Program-made: the position numbers and the translations under genes
The notes under the pieces: generated by a model
Told to the model about the DNA's origin: nothing
Seen by the model: the letters and a program-made list of their open reading frames with translations, nothing else
The model's database searches: none
Assembly (NCBI RefSeq): GCF_000512895.1
Contig: NZ_CP007033.1
Location: forward strand, 2,033,001-2,097,000
DNA length: 64,000 nt
Reading direction: 5' to 3'
Source: Dehalobacter restrictus DSM 9455
GTDB taxonomy: Bacteria; Bacillota; Desulfitobacteriia; Desulfitobacteriales; Syntrophobotulaceae
Shown: positions 1 through 7,545 of the stretch, piece after piece
Position numbering within the stretch: the first letter of the stretch is position 1
How the letters are laid out: each line of letters begins with the position of its first letter

Positions 1-2
1 TC

Positions 3-332
3 TACCGGAACAGAGATAACCTTAACTACTGCAAGAAACTGGGCATTCGATTGAGCGGTCCACCGCTCGGCAGACCAGCCAAAGATCAGGAACTATTAAG
101 AGAACAAAAGAAACAAGAACGGCTGGATGCTGGAATACGAAACGCTGTTGAAGGAAAATTCGGAGAAGGTAAGCGGTTTTATGGGCTCGGACGTATCATG
201 GCACGTCTCAAAGAAACCAGTGAGACTGTTATCGCCATGCAGCTGTTGGTAATGAACCTGGAGCGCAGGCTCCGGATTCTTATACTCAATTTTATTAGAG
301 AGAATTTCGGGCTGATCAGGTTAGCTTATTGA
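3..332 (+). pseudogene. IS5-type transposase, C-terminal part (cut by window edge)
   Basis: The reading frame is already open at the window edge (from base 3) and runs about 109 codons to a TAA. It contains the C-terminal block typical of IS5/IS1182-type DDE transposases: a conserved EGKFGEGKR stretch followed by YGLGRIMARL and MNLERRLR. The N-terminal and catalytic parts lie outside the window, so it cannot be judged intact or broken. The protein would cut and join the ends of its own element. It differs from the IS5-type transposase at 27.6 kb. It marks the left border of the island as a mobile-element junction. Confidence 0.75.
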
Positions 333-468
333 GAAAATAACATCCTGTTCAGCAGCCCCTAAGTATTTTTGTATAATGCAAACAAAGGAGCAATAGACTA
401 TTTCAGACTAATGCTCCCCAAAATATTCGCCTTATTATTTTATACAACATATATTATCGGGGCATTTC

Positions 469-843
469 TTAGTTTTTGTTCAATGTGTATTCAGACTCTT
501 GAACCTGAATTCCCCAATGTGCGAGTTGTTTTAGAATCGGCATCAGGTCACTGCAAAGGTCCGTCAATGCATATTCAACCCTCACCGGCATCTCCATATA
601 TTGTTTACGGCAGATAAGACCGTCTTCTTCCAATTCCTTCAATGAGCTCGCTAACATGGTATTTGTTATGCCTCTAATCTTACGTTTCAGTTCATTATAC
701 CTTGTTATCCCGTCTTGATTAAGCGCGCATAAAATAGGCACTTTCCATTTTCCGCCTATTAACCTTAGTGCGCTTCCCAATGGACAATCCTCCATACATG
801 GGCAGTTATCTCTGCATGCGCTGTTGTTTTGATCGTTTTTCAT
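469..843 (-). CDS. HxlR-family transcriptional regulator
   Basis: This is a 124-aa winged-helix regulator of the HxlR type. The core is visible as LIGGKWKVPILCAL (about residues 28-41), then the wing region with ITNTMLASSLKELEEDGLI. The N-terminus carries a cysteine cluster (Cys10, Cys14, Cys16, Cys20), as in many redox- or aldehyde-sensing HxlR proteins. The ATG start has an AAGGA site about 10 bases upstream. The gene is divergent from the flavoprotein gene at 970, which is the usual arrangement for an HxlR protein controlling its neighbour. The ligand is unknown. Confidence 0.9.
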   Translation of the reverse strand: MKNDQNNSACRDNCPCMEDCPLGSALRLIGGKWKVPILCALNQDGITRYNELKRKIRGITNTMLASSLKELEEDGLICRKQYMEMPVRVEYALTDLCSDLMPILKQLAHWGIQVQESEYTLNKN

Positions 844-956
844 AGTCAGTTTTTCCTTACCTACTCATCATTTTCTGCGTACTTGAAAAATAAAATCCAG
901 GTGGTAATATTGTACTAGGTAGCAAAACTAAAGTAAAGACTATCAAAAAAATACTA
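844..956. promoter_or_regulatory. divergent control region hxlR / flavoprotein gene
   Basis: This short AT-rich gap separates two divergent genes and must hold both promoters. It contains GTACTAGGTAGC, a partly symmetric motif that could be the HxlR operator. That identification is an inference from position only. Confidence 0.35.
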
Positions 957-969
957 AGGAGATGGCGAG

Positions 970-1275
970 ATGGTTATTAATGAAGGGGTCAAAGCAGTCA
1001 TTGAGGGTTCGGCCTTTCTCTCTCTTGTCACACTGGGTGCAGATGGCATTCCTCACCCAATTATTGTTGGCAAAGGCGAAGTTGTCGGTGACACAGTAGT
1101 CTTCGGCATTTACAAAATGGACGTAACACAACAGAATTTAGCAGCTGACAAAAACATATGGGTTGTTGCAGCCACAATGGACGGTGGTCCTAAAGGCTAT
1201 CGTCTCAATGGTACAGCTGAGGTCAAGGATAAACAGCTTATTTTTACCCCAGCAGAAGTCGATGCTCTGATATAG
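970..1275 (+). CDS. pyridoxamine 5'-phosphate oxidase-family (FMN split-barrel) protein
   Basis: This 101-aa protein has the FMN-binding split-barrel pattern. The first strand pair reads FLSLVTLGADGIPHP, followed by IIVGKGEVVGDTVVFG, then a DVTQQNLAADKNIWVVA segment in which small PNPOx-like proteins describe steady loss of flavin-contacting residues. It lacks the C-terminal PdxH signature, so pyridoxal synthesis is unlikely. A flavin reductase or flavin-storage role fits better. The ATG is preceded by AAGGAGATGG at good spacing. The divergent HxlR gene is the probable regulator, and a terminator follows the stop. Confidence 0.8.
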   Translation: MVINEGVKAVIEGSAFLSLVTLGADGIPHPIIVGKGEVVGDTVVFGIYKMDVTQQNLAADKNIWVVAATMDGGPKGYRLNGTAEVKDKQLIFTPAEVDALI

Positions 1276-1339
1276 ACCTTCTTTCTAGGAGCTATTGACA
1301 CTAATGTAAATAAATTAAGGTAATATGAGTCCCATCTCT

Positions 1340-1376
1340 AACGCTTCAATATTATTTTGAGGCGTTTTCCTTTTTT
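1340..1376 (+). terminator. rho-independent terminator
   Basis: AACGCTTCAA pairs with TTGAGGCGTT (one G-U pair) around a short loop and is followed by TTCCTTTTTT. It ends the flavoprotein transcript. Confidence 0.8.
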
Positions 1377-1458
1377 CTCGGGCAGCGCAGACGCATACAA
1401 GATACTCCGCAGGATACTCCACTCACAACGTTCTCGCAGCTACAATATTTGAAGTGAT

Positions 1459-1483
1459 AAAAAGCCAGGATTTTCTCCTGGCT
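1459..1483 (-). terminator. rho-independent terminator of methyltransferase cassette 1
   Basis: Read on the minus strand, AGCCAGGA pairs with TCCTGGCT around a short loop, followed by a run of five T. It lies about 100 bases downstream of the 47-aa microprotein gene and closes that operon. The sequence between 1377 and 1584 holds no other gene. Confidence 0.75.
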
Positions 1484-1584
1484 CGAGACTGTAGTAATCT
1501 TCTATGACATTAAATAAAACAGCCTGAAATTGACCTATTAACTTATTTCGGTTATTTTTTCTTAGTTTCCCTTATTCTCCTTGT

Positions 1585-1728
1585 TTAAAAGAGCGCCAGA
1601 AAAGTTACATAGGCGAAAATCATTTCCTGTCCGATATCCCAATTCATACCCATCGCAGGATCTTTGTCTGCGAGCTCCGGATGCTCTTTTACGATATCAC
1701 TCCAAGAGATCAACAATTGTTCTTCCAC
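1585..1728 (-). CDS. 47-aa conserved microprotein of corrinoid methyltransferase cassette (copy 1)
   Basis: I do not recognise a named family. The start is GTG at 1728, because AGGAGGTG lies six bases upstream. A longer in-frame reading into the methyltransferase gene has no ribosome site, and the third copy has ATG at exactly this codon. The protein begins VEEQLLISW, has an acidic middle (ELADKDPAM) and ends in the hydrophobic tail AYVTFLALF. Near-identical copies lie at 51790 and 54032, each 13-16 bases after a UroD-like gene, and a diverged 40-aa version lies at 11235. Conservation, context and a strong ribosome site argue for a real product, perhaps an assembly or regulatory subunit. Confidence 0.75.
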   Translation of the reverse strand: MEEQLLISWSDIVKEHPELADKDPAMGMNWDIGQEMIFAYVTFLALF

Positions 1729-1744
1729 CGTGAAGCACCTCCTA

Positions 1745-2917
1745 TTAATAAATACCATACTCCATGACAAACTTGTTTACGGCGATGATATTTTCCGCCT
1801 TGCCGTCAGCTGCCGAAAGAAGTTCCTTATCGGTAGAGAAAATATATCCTCCGCCAGGAGCCAGATCATCCAATAATTCTTTCGCTTTAGTAATACATTC
1901 TTCCTTCGTGCCATATTGTAACAACGTTAACGGAAAAAGACCTAGTATACACATGGTATTTCCAAGCTTTTGTTTAAGCTCTTTAGGATCTCCGTGTTCG
2001 AACCATCCCAGTGTTTTTTTGACAGGTAATTCTTGAAGATGATCATAGTATCTTGACCAATCTCCTTCATAGAATGGCATTGGAATTACTCCATTAGCAA
2101 CGAAGGCCTCGATAATCGTTTTAAACATAGGCCAGTAAAATTTATCAAAATCTGCTGTTTTAAGCATAGTAGGCAAATGTAAAGGAAGTAGGATGATTTT
2201 GGGGTTTGCTTTCGGTGGTGTTGAAAACATCTGACCCATTCCAAACCTTATTACTAACGGAGTAAGTGCCTGCGCAGCCTCAAGCAATTCTTCAGGCCGA
2301 CGACGCATATCCATAAATGCGCCTTTAATACCCCGGAAGAAATCGGCAATCCAATCTAATGGCATTATTGCTAAACCATCAAATAGCATAGGTATTCCAT
2401 ACTGGGTTATTAGATTAGCCTCTGCAGCTCCCTTTTTCGCTCCATACATACCAAATTGCATAGCGCCTTTTGCTAGTGCTAAATCCTTTGCAGGTGAATC
2501 TTTTGCCAATTCCGAATATTTCCGCGGCAAAACTTTTTCCACCATGAACCTAAATGGGTCTTTAATGAATTCAGGATATTCTTCGCTAGTCATTACTTCC
2601 GCATTCTCATCTGAATATTGAACAATGTTGCTTTCATTCAAATAATGAAAAGATTTACTGCCCAAAGCCTGATACATGCCACCGGGTCTGGCGTAAAACA
2701 TGTGCAAGACGTCCATCGGTATGTCGTTAACTACTTTTAGAAGGGACTTACTGCATTTATCCAAATCCCAGTTGGATTCGGAGTCAGTGTACCCTGCATA
2801 GTAGGAAGACCATGTTCCAAGAGCGGAAGAGATCGGAACGCGATCCGGTTGTTCTAGATTAATGGCTTTGTAAACTCTTTCTACACGTTTTTGGTAAAGG
2901 TTCATTATTTCACTCAT
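1745..2917 (-). CDS. UroD/MtaA-like corrinoid methyltransferase (cassette 1)
   Basis: This is a 390-aa protein of the uroporphyrinogen decarboxylase/MtaA/CmuA superfamily, with an N-terminal LEQPDRVPI typical of the fold. In the cytoplasm it would move a methyl group to or from the cobalt of the corrinoid protein encoded just upstream (gap 3 bases). Where MtaA-type enzymes carry the zinc-binding HxCG, this protein reads FYEGDW, followed by HLQELP and, later, EHGDPKE and TMCILG. The thiol-methyltransferase zinc site is therefore not visible. Function as a heme-pathway decarboxylase is unlikely from length and context. Methyl donors could be methoxy, N-methyl or halomethyl compounds. The substrate is unknown. 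Confidence 0.85.
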   Translation of the reverse strand: MSEIMNLYQKRVERVYKAINLEQPDRVPISSALGTWSSYYAGYTDSESNWDLDKCSKSLLKVVNDIPMDVLHMFYARPGGMYQALGSKSFHYLNESNIVQYSDENAEVMTSEEYPEFIKDPFRFMVEKVLPRKYSELAKDSPAKDLALAKGAMQFGMYGAKKGAAEANLITQYGIPMLFDGLAIMPLDWIADFFRGIKGAFMDMRRRPEELLEAAQALTPLVIRFGMGQMFSTPPKANPKIILLPLHLPTMLKTADFDKFYWPMFKTIIEAFVANGVIPMPFYEGDWSRYYDHLQELPVKKTLGWFEHGDPKELKQKLGNTMCILGLFPLTLLQYGTKEECITKAKELLDDLAPGGGYIFSTDKELLSAADGKAENIIAVNKFVMEYGIY

Positions 2918-2920
2918 CGA

Positions 2921-3559
2921 TCAACCCACCCATCTTTGGCATATTTTGACACCTTCAGCGGCGTTTGTCGAAAAGGCGTCCGCCCCTATGCTTTGACATA
3001 CATTCTCATTAACGGGTACGCCGCCGATAATCACCTTGACTGAATTTCTAAGGCCCGCATTGTTCAGTCCATCAACTGTTTCTTTCATACTATCCAGCGC
3101 TAAGGTCAGTACGCCGCTTAAGCCGACAATATCAGGGTTAACTTCTTTAACCTTGTCCACGATCTGGCTGACCGGAACATTGATCCCCAGGTCGATTACC
3201 TCAAAATTTGCGGCTTCAACCATGGATCTGAAAATATTTTTACCTATGTCATGAAGATCTCCGAAAACAGTAGCCAGGACAATCATTCCGCCTTTTGCTG
3301 AGGAATCTGCACTTAAAGCCGGTTTGAGCTTGTCCATTACACTTTGCAACACTTCCCCGGCAAAGACCAAGTCTCCGATAAAGTACTCGCCCGAATCATA
3401 GCGTTCACCTACGAGCGTCATACCTTGCTGACAGGCCTTAACAACTTCTTGAACTTCTGCAGTATTGTCGTCTTTGCTTAGCGCTTCATCAATCGCCTTG
3501 TTTAACACGTCTTCGTCCAAATCGGACATCGCTTGAGTCAGGACTTTTAAATCCACCAC
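2921..3559 (-). CDS. corrinoid (B12-binding) methyl-carrier protein, cassette 1
   Basis: This 212-aa protein has the two-domain layout of MtaC/MtbC/MtvC carriers. A helical cap comes first (about residues 1-88), then a Rossmann-type B12 domain. The cobalt-ligand motif DxHxxG is seen as DLHDIG (His103), the SxL region as GLSGVLT (about 147-152) and the GG loop as IIGG (about 177-180). It carries the methyl group between methyltransferases as methyl-cob(III)alamin. Two GTG codons in tandem can start it, with AGGAGG about ten bases upstream. It is the first gene of the cassette, and the same order recurs at 13.3, 53.8 and 56.0 kb. Confidence 0.93.
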   Translation of the reverse strand: MVDLKVLTQAMSDLDEDVLNKAIDEALSKDDNTAEVQEVVKACQQGMTLVGERYDSGEYFIGDLVFAGEVLQSVMDKLKPALSADSSAKGGMIVLATVFGDLHDIGKNIFRSMVEAANFEVIDLGINVPVSQIVDKVKEVNPDIVGLSGVLTLALDSMKETVDGLNNAGLRNSVKVIIGGVPVNENVCQSIGADAFSTNAAEGVKICQRWVG

Positions 3560-3631
3560 TTCAAATCATCCTCCTTAAAATTGTTTTCTTCTAGCTCGGT
3601 TCTACATCTTTAGTCTGAGATAATTCTGCTG

Positions 3632-3659
3632 TCTATACAGGTTAATATATCATAGTTAA
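3632..3659 (-). promoter_or_regulatory. cassette promoter, copy 1
   Basis: Minus strand: -35 TTAACT, 16-base spacer containing ATGATAT, -10 TATAGA. The same spacing, -10 and spacer core appear upstream of the corrinoid genes at 53758 and 56006. Confidence 0.5.
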
Positions 3660-3792
3660 AATTTAATAAATCTTAGCGCTTACTAAGGGTATAATTTATA
3701 TATTTTAAATTTTCAAAATTATTTACCGTATTATTTATACAACAGTTTCTACCCAAATTGTGGATTATTTTTATTGGCATAACAAATAATAA

Positions 3793-3814
3793 CAAATAAT
3801 ATTTATATTATTTG
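3793..3814. repeat. 22-bp perfect inverted repeat in divergent intergenic region
   Basis: CAAATAATA, four bases, then TATTATTTG. The left arm overlaps a tandem duplication of the 10-mer AACAAATAAT (3781-3800). It lies between the minus-strand methyltransferase cassette and the plus-strand CRP/FNR gene and could be an operator for either. The rest of the 3560-3962 gap holds the cassette promoter and the CRP-like box listed separately. Confidence 0.45.
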
Positions 3815-3883
3815 GAGATGCTTTAATTACCCTTATTTTCTGACGATTCTTTTGTTTTGCTTTTCTGATAATCAAAAACAGAG

Positions 3884-3926
3884 TGTGTCTTGATTCACAT
3901 ATCTCCAGAAACAGAAATGATATGAT
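3884..3926 (+). promoter_or_regulatory. CRP-like box plus -10, promoter of CRP/FNR gene
   Basis: TGTGT-CTTGAT-TCACA (3884-3899) is a near-symmetric CRP-type box. A -10 hexamer TATGAT starts 22 bases after the box (3921-3926). This matches class II activation geometry, with the box centred about 41 bases before the start site. The same arrangement occurs at 8031, 26916, 29108 and 35011. Its position in front of a CRP/FNR gene suggests autoregulation. Confidence 0.6.
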
Positions 3927-3962
3927 AGGGTATAGGGGAATCTGTATGCGGAGGTGATTGCA

Positions 3963-4637
3963 GTGTTTGACTATTCTATTTTCCCATGGGAACCTTCATC
4001 TAAAGAATTATTTGATTTTATGAAGACGAATGGTCAACGTTTTACTGTAAGCAAAGGAGAAAGAGTCATAAATACCGGTGAACAAATAAACTACATCCAG
4101 TGTGTCGAAAAAGGAACATTGAAGACTATGATGTTAAGTAAAGATGGAAGACAAAGAACAGTGAGTATTATTCAAGCCGGAGGACTTTACGGTTTAGTTC
4201 CCGTACTTTTGGAAGTAAAATCTTCTCCCCTTGAGATAAGGGCTTGTGAAGACAGCACAATTTGTTATATCACCAAAAATCAATTCTTTGAAAAAATTAA
4301 TGCTAACCCCATCTTGGCCTTTATTTTTATGAACTACTTGAGTAATTACGCTATTGCACTTGTAGAAAATTTTGAATCTCTTTGGTTTTTTAATCCAAGA
4401 CAGCGCTTTTTACTATTCTTACGTAATCTTTATTCACTCAATCACTTGGAATATGATCATTGGTATAAAGCCCCTTACATCCTTACTCATCAGGAAATTG
4501 CCGAATCTATTGGTGCTACGCGTGAATTTGTTACGAAACAATTCTCTGATTTAAAGAACAAAGGTATGATCAAAGTCATCGATCGGAATATCTATTTCCC
4601 TAAAGACTTCAAATCATGGGTTGAATCCCAATTATAA
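3963..4637 (+). CDS. CRP/FNR-family regulator with CRP-like recognition helix
   Basis: This 224-aa regulator has an N-terminal cyclic-nucleotide-type beta-roll, a long dimer helix and a C-terminal winged helix. The GTG at 3963 is preferred, because GGAGGT lies seven bases before it while the upstream GTG at 3954 is inside that ribosome site. The recognition helix reads ATREFVTK and so keeps the Arg-Glu pair that CRP uses to read the GTG half-site. The other eight CRP/FNR proteins in this window do not. Its own promoter carries a TGTGT-N6-TCACA box. It probably controls the adjacent rdh operon and other boxes in the island. The effector is unknown. Confidence 0.85.
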   Translation: MFDYSIFPWEPSSKELFDFMKTNGQRFTVSKGERVINTGEQINYIQCVEKGTLKTMMLSKDGRQRTVSIIQAGGLYGLVPVLLEVKSSPLEIRACEDSTICYITKNQFFEKINANPILAFIFMNYLSNYAIALVENFESLWFFNPRQRFLLFLRNLYSLNHLEYDHWYKAPYILTHQEIAESIGATREFVTKQFSDLKNKGMIKVIDRNIYFPKDFKSWVESQL

Positions 4638-4648
4638 ACTGGCCTCAT

Positions 4649-4855
4649 TTATTCTACTGCAAAGTTATGCATATCAATATTTTCTGGAATCTCAGGCTCC
4701 TGAGGAGTTTGGGATTCCATATTAATTTTCTGAGGATTCAAGTCTGTAGCAGAATTAGAATCTATGTTCTGCCAAAAGGTCAGACTGATTATTACAAGGG
4801 TAACAACACATAAAGCATGATTTAGGATATCACCAATATTGTATTTATTATTCAT
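4649..4855 (-). CDS. small single-pass membrane protein after rdhC
   Basis: This 68-aa protein has one predicted membrane helix (about residues 14-30, ALCVVTLVIISLTFW) and a Pro/Glu-rich tail. No family is recognised. It is the last gene of the rdhB-rdhA-rdhC operon, 28 bases after rdhC, with GAGAGG six bases before its ATG. Unrelated-looking but similarly built small membrane proteins follow rdhC at 31433 and 43727, and a broken one may follow at 16545. The position suggests a partner of the RdhC membrane flavoprotein. Confidence 0.65.
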   Translation of the reverse strand: MNNKYNIGDILNHALCVVTLVIISLTFWQNIDSNSATDLNPQKINMESQTPQEPEIPENIDMHNFAVE

Positions 4856-4883
4856 TTTCTCCCTCTCGTTGATTTAATTACAC

Positions 4884-6062
4884 CTACTCGGTTTTATTCA
4901 TCGGCATTTGGTGCTGGGTAACTTTCTCAGGTGAGTGCACCAGTTTTCCGAGTCTACGCCTGACTTTGGCGCAAATATCCAAAAAAGCACCTACCGGACA
5001 GAAGCAATCGCACCAGAATCGATAGATAAAGATGGACGCTGTCATAATCACAAGCAATAATAGCCAATTAAGAAAAGTCCCTGTAAGACCAAACAACGTG
5101 CCAAATGGTTCATAACTGCCAATAGCCGGGTTCCGGTACAGGAAAGTTAAAAGTAAGCCAGACCACAACAGTATCTTAGGCAATAATCTCAGGAGCTGAT
5201 TAGATACCCTTCGGCACTTGCTGCGACCTCTTACCATACTTGTTAATTCTTGTACCCCCCCGAAAGGACACAGCCAGTAACAGTATAGGTTGCGTCCTGA
5301 AAAAAGAGCGATTCCTAAACCACCTAGTACGATTACATACCAAATCATATTACTGTGTATAGGGGGCCAATACCCCATCAATAATGCCGAGATAGAAGAT
5401 AAGGATATCTGGATCTTAAGCCAGAATCCAAAGATAATGACTGCAGCAAGTAAAGTAATATACCGCATTTTGGACTTTTTCCACACCAAGCTTAGGACCC
5501 ATACGGCTAAAAGCAGAATGATTGCGCTTGCTTCCGCTAACCCAAACTTCCAGGATTCCGGCTTTTCCGATATGCTTAGACCAAGTTGATTGACTGCCAC
5601 TTCGTGACTTCCCTGTCGTACAGCATTGGCGATAGCCCTGGAACTTACCGTGGCCCCGGTGACGTAATCAATGTCAGCACCCAGTTCAATCGGATCATTT
5701 GCTTTTATGTTCTTAAACTGATCCAGAAATTTTGCCTTTAAGACTTTGTTCAAAAAACTAGGCGTCTCTCTGCTCTCCACAACCACAACCTGTTGGATCT
5801 CCCCCAGCGGATCAATTACTGCAGCTACCTTCATTGGCCCGCCGTAACCATTGGCCTCTCCAAATACGACATAATAATGTTCCTTGCCGTTGCTTTGATC
5901 CGTTTTAAAAGTTGGAGGGTTGTTACTTATTTTTTCAAAGTTTGTTTGTGGCAAAACCTGTTTCATGTAAAGGAGTTCATCCTTCTCTGCTGCCATATTG
6001 GAATATGCCAAAGCCCCAATCAATATAGCAACCGCAACAACTATCATTATGCGTTTTAACAT
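4884..6062 (-). CDS. rdhC: RdhC: NosR/PceC-like membrane FMN-binding protein
   Basis: The start is ATG at 6062, with GGAGG eight bases upstream. A longer reading has no ribosome site. The 392-aa product has an N-terminal membrane helix, then an extracytoplasmic FMN-binding domain with the flavinylation motif TGATVSS, where ApbE would attach FMN to Thr. Five or so membrane helices follow, with two CxxxCP motifs (CYWLCP and CDCFCP) as in NosR and PceC. Its proposed role is moving electrons from menaquinol toward exported RdhA, or helping its maturation. That role is inference. It follows rdhA after a strong hairpin. Confidence 0.92.
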   Translation of the reverse strand: MLKRIMIVVAVAILIGALAYSNMAAEKDELLYMKQVLPQTNFEKISNNPPTFKTDQSNGKEHYYVVFGEANGYGGPMKVAAVIDPLGEIQQVVVVESRETPSFLNKVLKAKFLDQFKNIKANDPIELGADIDYVTGATVSSRAIANAVRQGSHEVAVNQLGLSISEKPESWKFGLAEASAIILLLAVWVLSLVWKKSKMRYITLLAAVIIFGFWLKIQISLSSISALLMGYWPPIHSNMIWYVIVLGGLGIALFSGRNLYCYWLCPFGGVQELTSMVRGRSKCRRVSNQLLRLLPKILLWSGLLLTFLYRNPAIGSYEPFGTLFGLTGTFLNWLLLLVIMTASIFIYRFWCDCFCPVGAFLDICAKVRRRLGKLVHSPEKVTQHQMPMNKTE

Positions 6063-6098
6063 TATTGCATCCTCCAGGAAGTTTGACTTATAATGATA

Positions 6099-6124
6099 TG
6101 CCGGCTCCCGCTTGAGAGCCGGCA
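6099..6124 (-). promoter_or_regulatory. intercistronic hairpin between rdhA and rdhC
   Basis: TGCCGGCTC pairs perfectly with GAGCCGGCA around an 8-base loop. On the minus strand there is no T-run after it, so it looks like an attenuator or RNA-processing stem that would reduce rdhC expression relative to rdhA. On the plus strand it is followed by seven T. Confidence 0.6.
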
Positions 6125-6140
6125 ATTTTTTTAGTTATAC

Positions 6141-7544
6141 TTACTTCTTCGTACTTCTTGGAAAGAATTTATTAGGATCCTGCGCCCACCAGCTTGCCAC
6201 ATCTTTGGGTTCTGAATAGCCTAACATTTTTTCCATCTTGACAAGCGTGGACCCTAGCGTCGGCGCCAAATGCGCTGCTAACTTATGCATTTCGGTTTTG
6301 GGTTTATTGTACGGACAATAATGAACACAGTTACCACAAGCACTTATGTTGTGATCATCCCAATACGCTTTGCATTTACAAGCATCGAACGGCCACTTTT
6401 TAACACCATAATTTGTAGTGGAATATACGGCTTCGGAAGTACGATTATTATCCTTGGAAATAGATCCTGAAGGACAATTTTCGGCGCAAAGCCCACAGGT
6501 CTCACAGAACTTGGTCACTCCCATATCTATGGGTTTATCCGGCTGGATAGGCATGTCGGTGATAACACCGCAAATACGCAGACGAGGTCCAAAGTCCGGG
6601 TTGATGAGCAGACCATTCCTTCCCATTTCCCCCAGCCCTGCATCGACAGCCATTGGAATTCCCAATCCTGGTCCATAACTGCCAAATGGCCAAGCACGGT
6701 AACCCATATAATTAATAAAGAGAGCCAAGTGCATAATCAAGAATTTATCAAAGCTGTACGCCCGATACGTTTCAGCTATCTCAACACAAGAAAGGGTTCG
6801 CTGGTAAGCCTCGTAGTCCATTTCAATACCACAGACGATGACGTTATTCATCTCTTGAGGCAATTCATCATCGACGTGCGGCATTTGTAATTTTTTTCTT
6901 TCTTCGGGTGTCATCACCGGTCCCAACAGGCCTTTTTCAAGACCAAACACTTTTGTAAATAAGTCTTTGGCATCCGTCTTCCAATTCTCAACGTGATACC
7001 GGTGACTATAAAGCCAATCTCTATTAAGCTTACATGTCCCCACAACGCTTGCGCCAAAATGCTTAGCGGCCATTTTCACAGTCTGGGCTGCTTCTTCCGG
7101 AGTCGTCGTGTATGGTTGTGTTAATCCTGGAGGCAGTTCTGGCTCCCACAGATGCGACGCAGCAAAGCTGCCGATTTTAAACATCAGCGCGGAACTCATA
7201 AATAATGACAGATCACGATGATCAAACCCAGGTTTTGGTGTACCGGTAGCGATATTTCTTAAAGTATCATGAAAGGCTGTCATCCCTTGCGGGCCAAACA
7301 TATAAAACGACTGGCTTTCATCCCAATACCCGCGGGAATGAGCGTTATTTCTATTATCAAATCGCCCGACTTCACCTTCAACCTCATAAGGCGGTTTATC
7401 CACTCTGGGGTATTCCAGCGCACTCGCAGCACCGTCTCCGATCAACTTTTCTCTTGCTCCGGGCGTAAGTGTCAATAAACTGGTCAGAGCTCCCGTCAGT
7501 GCAGTACTTTTTAGAAAGGACCGTCTGCTAAGTTTTTTAGACAT
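6141..7544 (-). CDS. rdhA: reductive dehalogenase RdhA
   Basis: This 467-aa precursor has a Tat signal (RRSFLK at residues 7-12, then a hydrophobic stretch). The C-terminal ferredoxin-like region holds CETCGLCAENCP (about 347-358) and a second cluster CGNCVHYCP (about 403-411) with an upstream Cys pair CKC, giving the two [4Fe-4S] clusters of the family. The middle region forms the corrinoid-binding core. It would reduce carbon-halogen bonds at the outer face of the membrane. It is translated just downstream of rdhB and upstream of rdhC. It is not of the CprA or PceA subtype seen elsewhere in the window. The substrate is unknown. Confidence 0.95.
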   Translation of the reverse strand: MSKKLSRRSFLKSTALTGALTSLLTLTPGAREKLIGDGAASALEYPRVDKPPYEVEGEVGRFDNRNNAHSRGYWDESQSFYMFGPQGMTAFHDTLRNIATGTPKPGFDHRDLSLFMSSALMFKIGSFAASHLWEPELPPGLTQPYTTTPEEAAQTVKMAAKHFGASVVGTCKLNRDWLYSHRYHVENWKTDAKDLFTKVFGLEKGLLGPVMTPEERKKLQMPHVDDELPQEMNNVIVCGIEMDYEAYQRTLSCVEIAETYRAYSFDKFLIMHLALFINYMGYRAWPFGSYGPGLGIPMAVDAGLGEMGRNGLLINPDFGPRLRICGVITDMPIQPDKPIDMGVTKFCETCGLCAENCPSGSISKDNNRTSEAVYSTTNYGVKKWPFDACKCKAYWDDHNISACGNCVHYCPYNKPKTEMHKLAAHLAPTLGSTLVKMEKMLGYSEPKDVASWWAQDPNKFFPRSTKK

Positions 7545-7545
7545 A

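Noticed and set aside
1729-1770. N-terminal extension (MSWSMVFINRRCFT) of the 47-aa microprotein
   Set aside because: These codons come from the end of the UroD-like gene read in another frame. The ribosome site and the ATG in cassette 3 both place the start later.
1745-2917. Interpretation of the UroD-like genes as heme-pathway uroporphyrinogen decarboxylases
   Set aside because: They are longer than HemE and always follow a corrinoid carrier gene. They are present in four paralogues and sit among B12-dependent functions.
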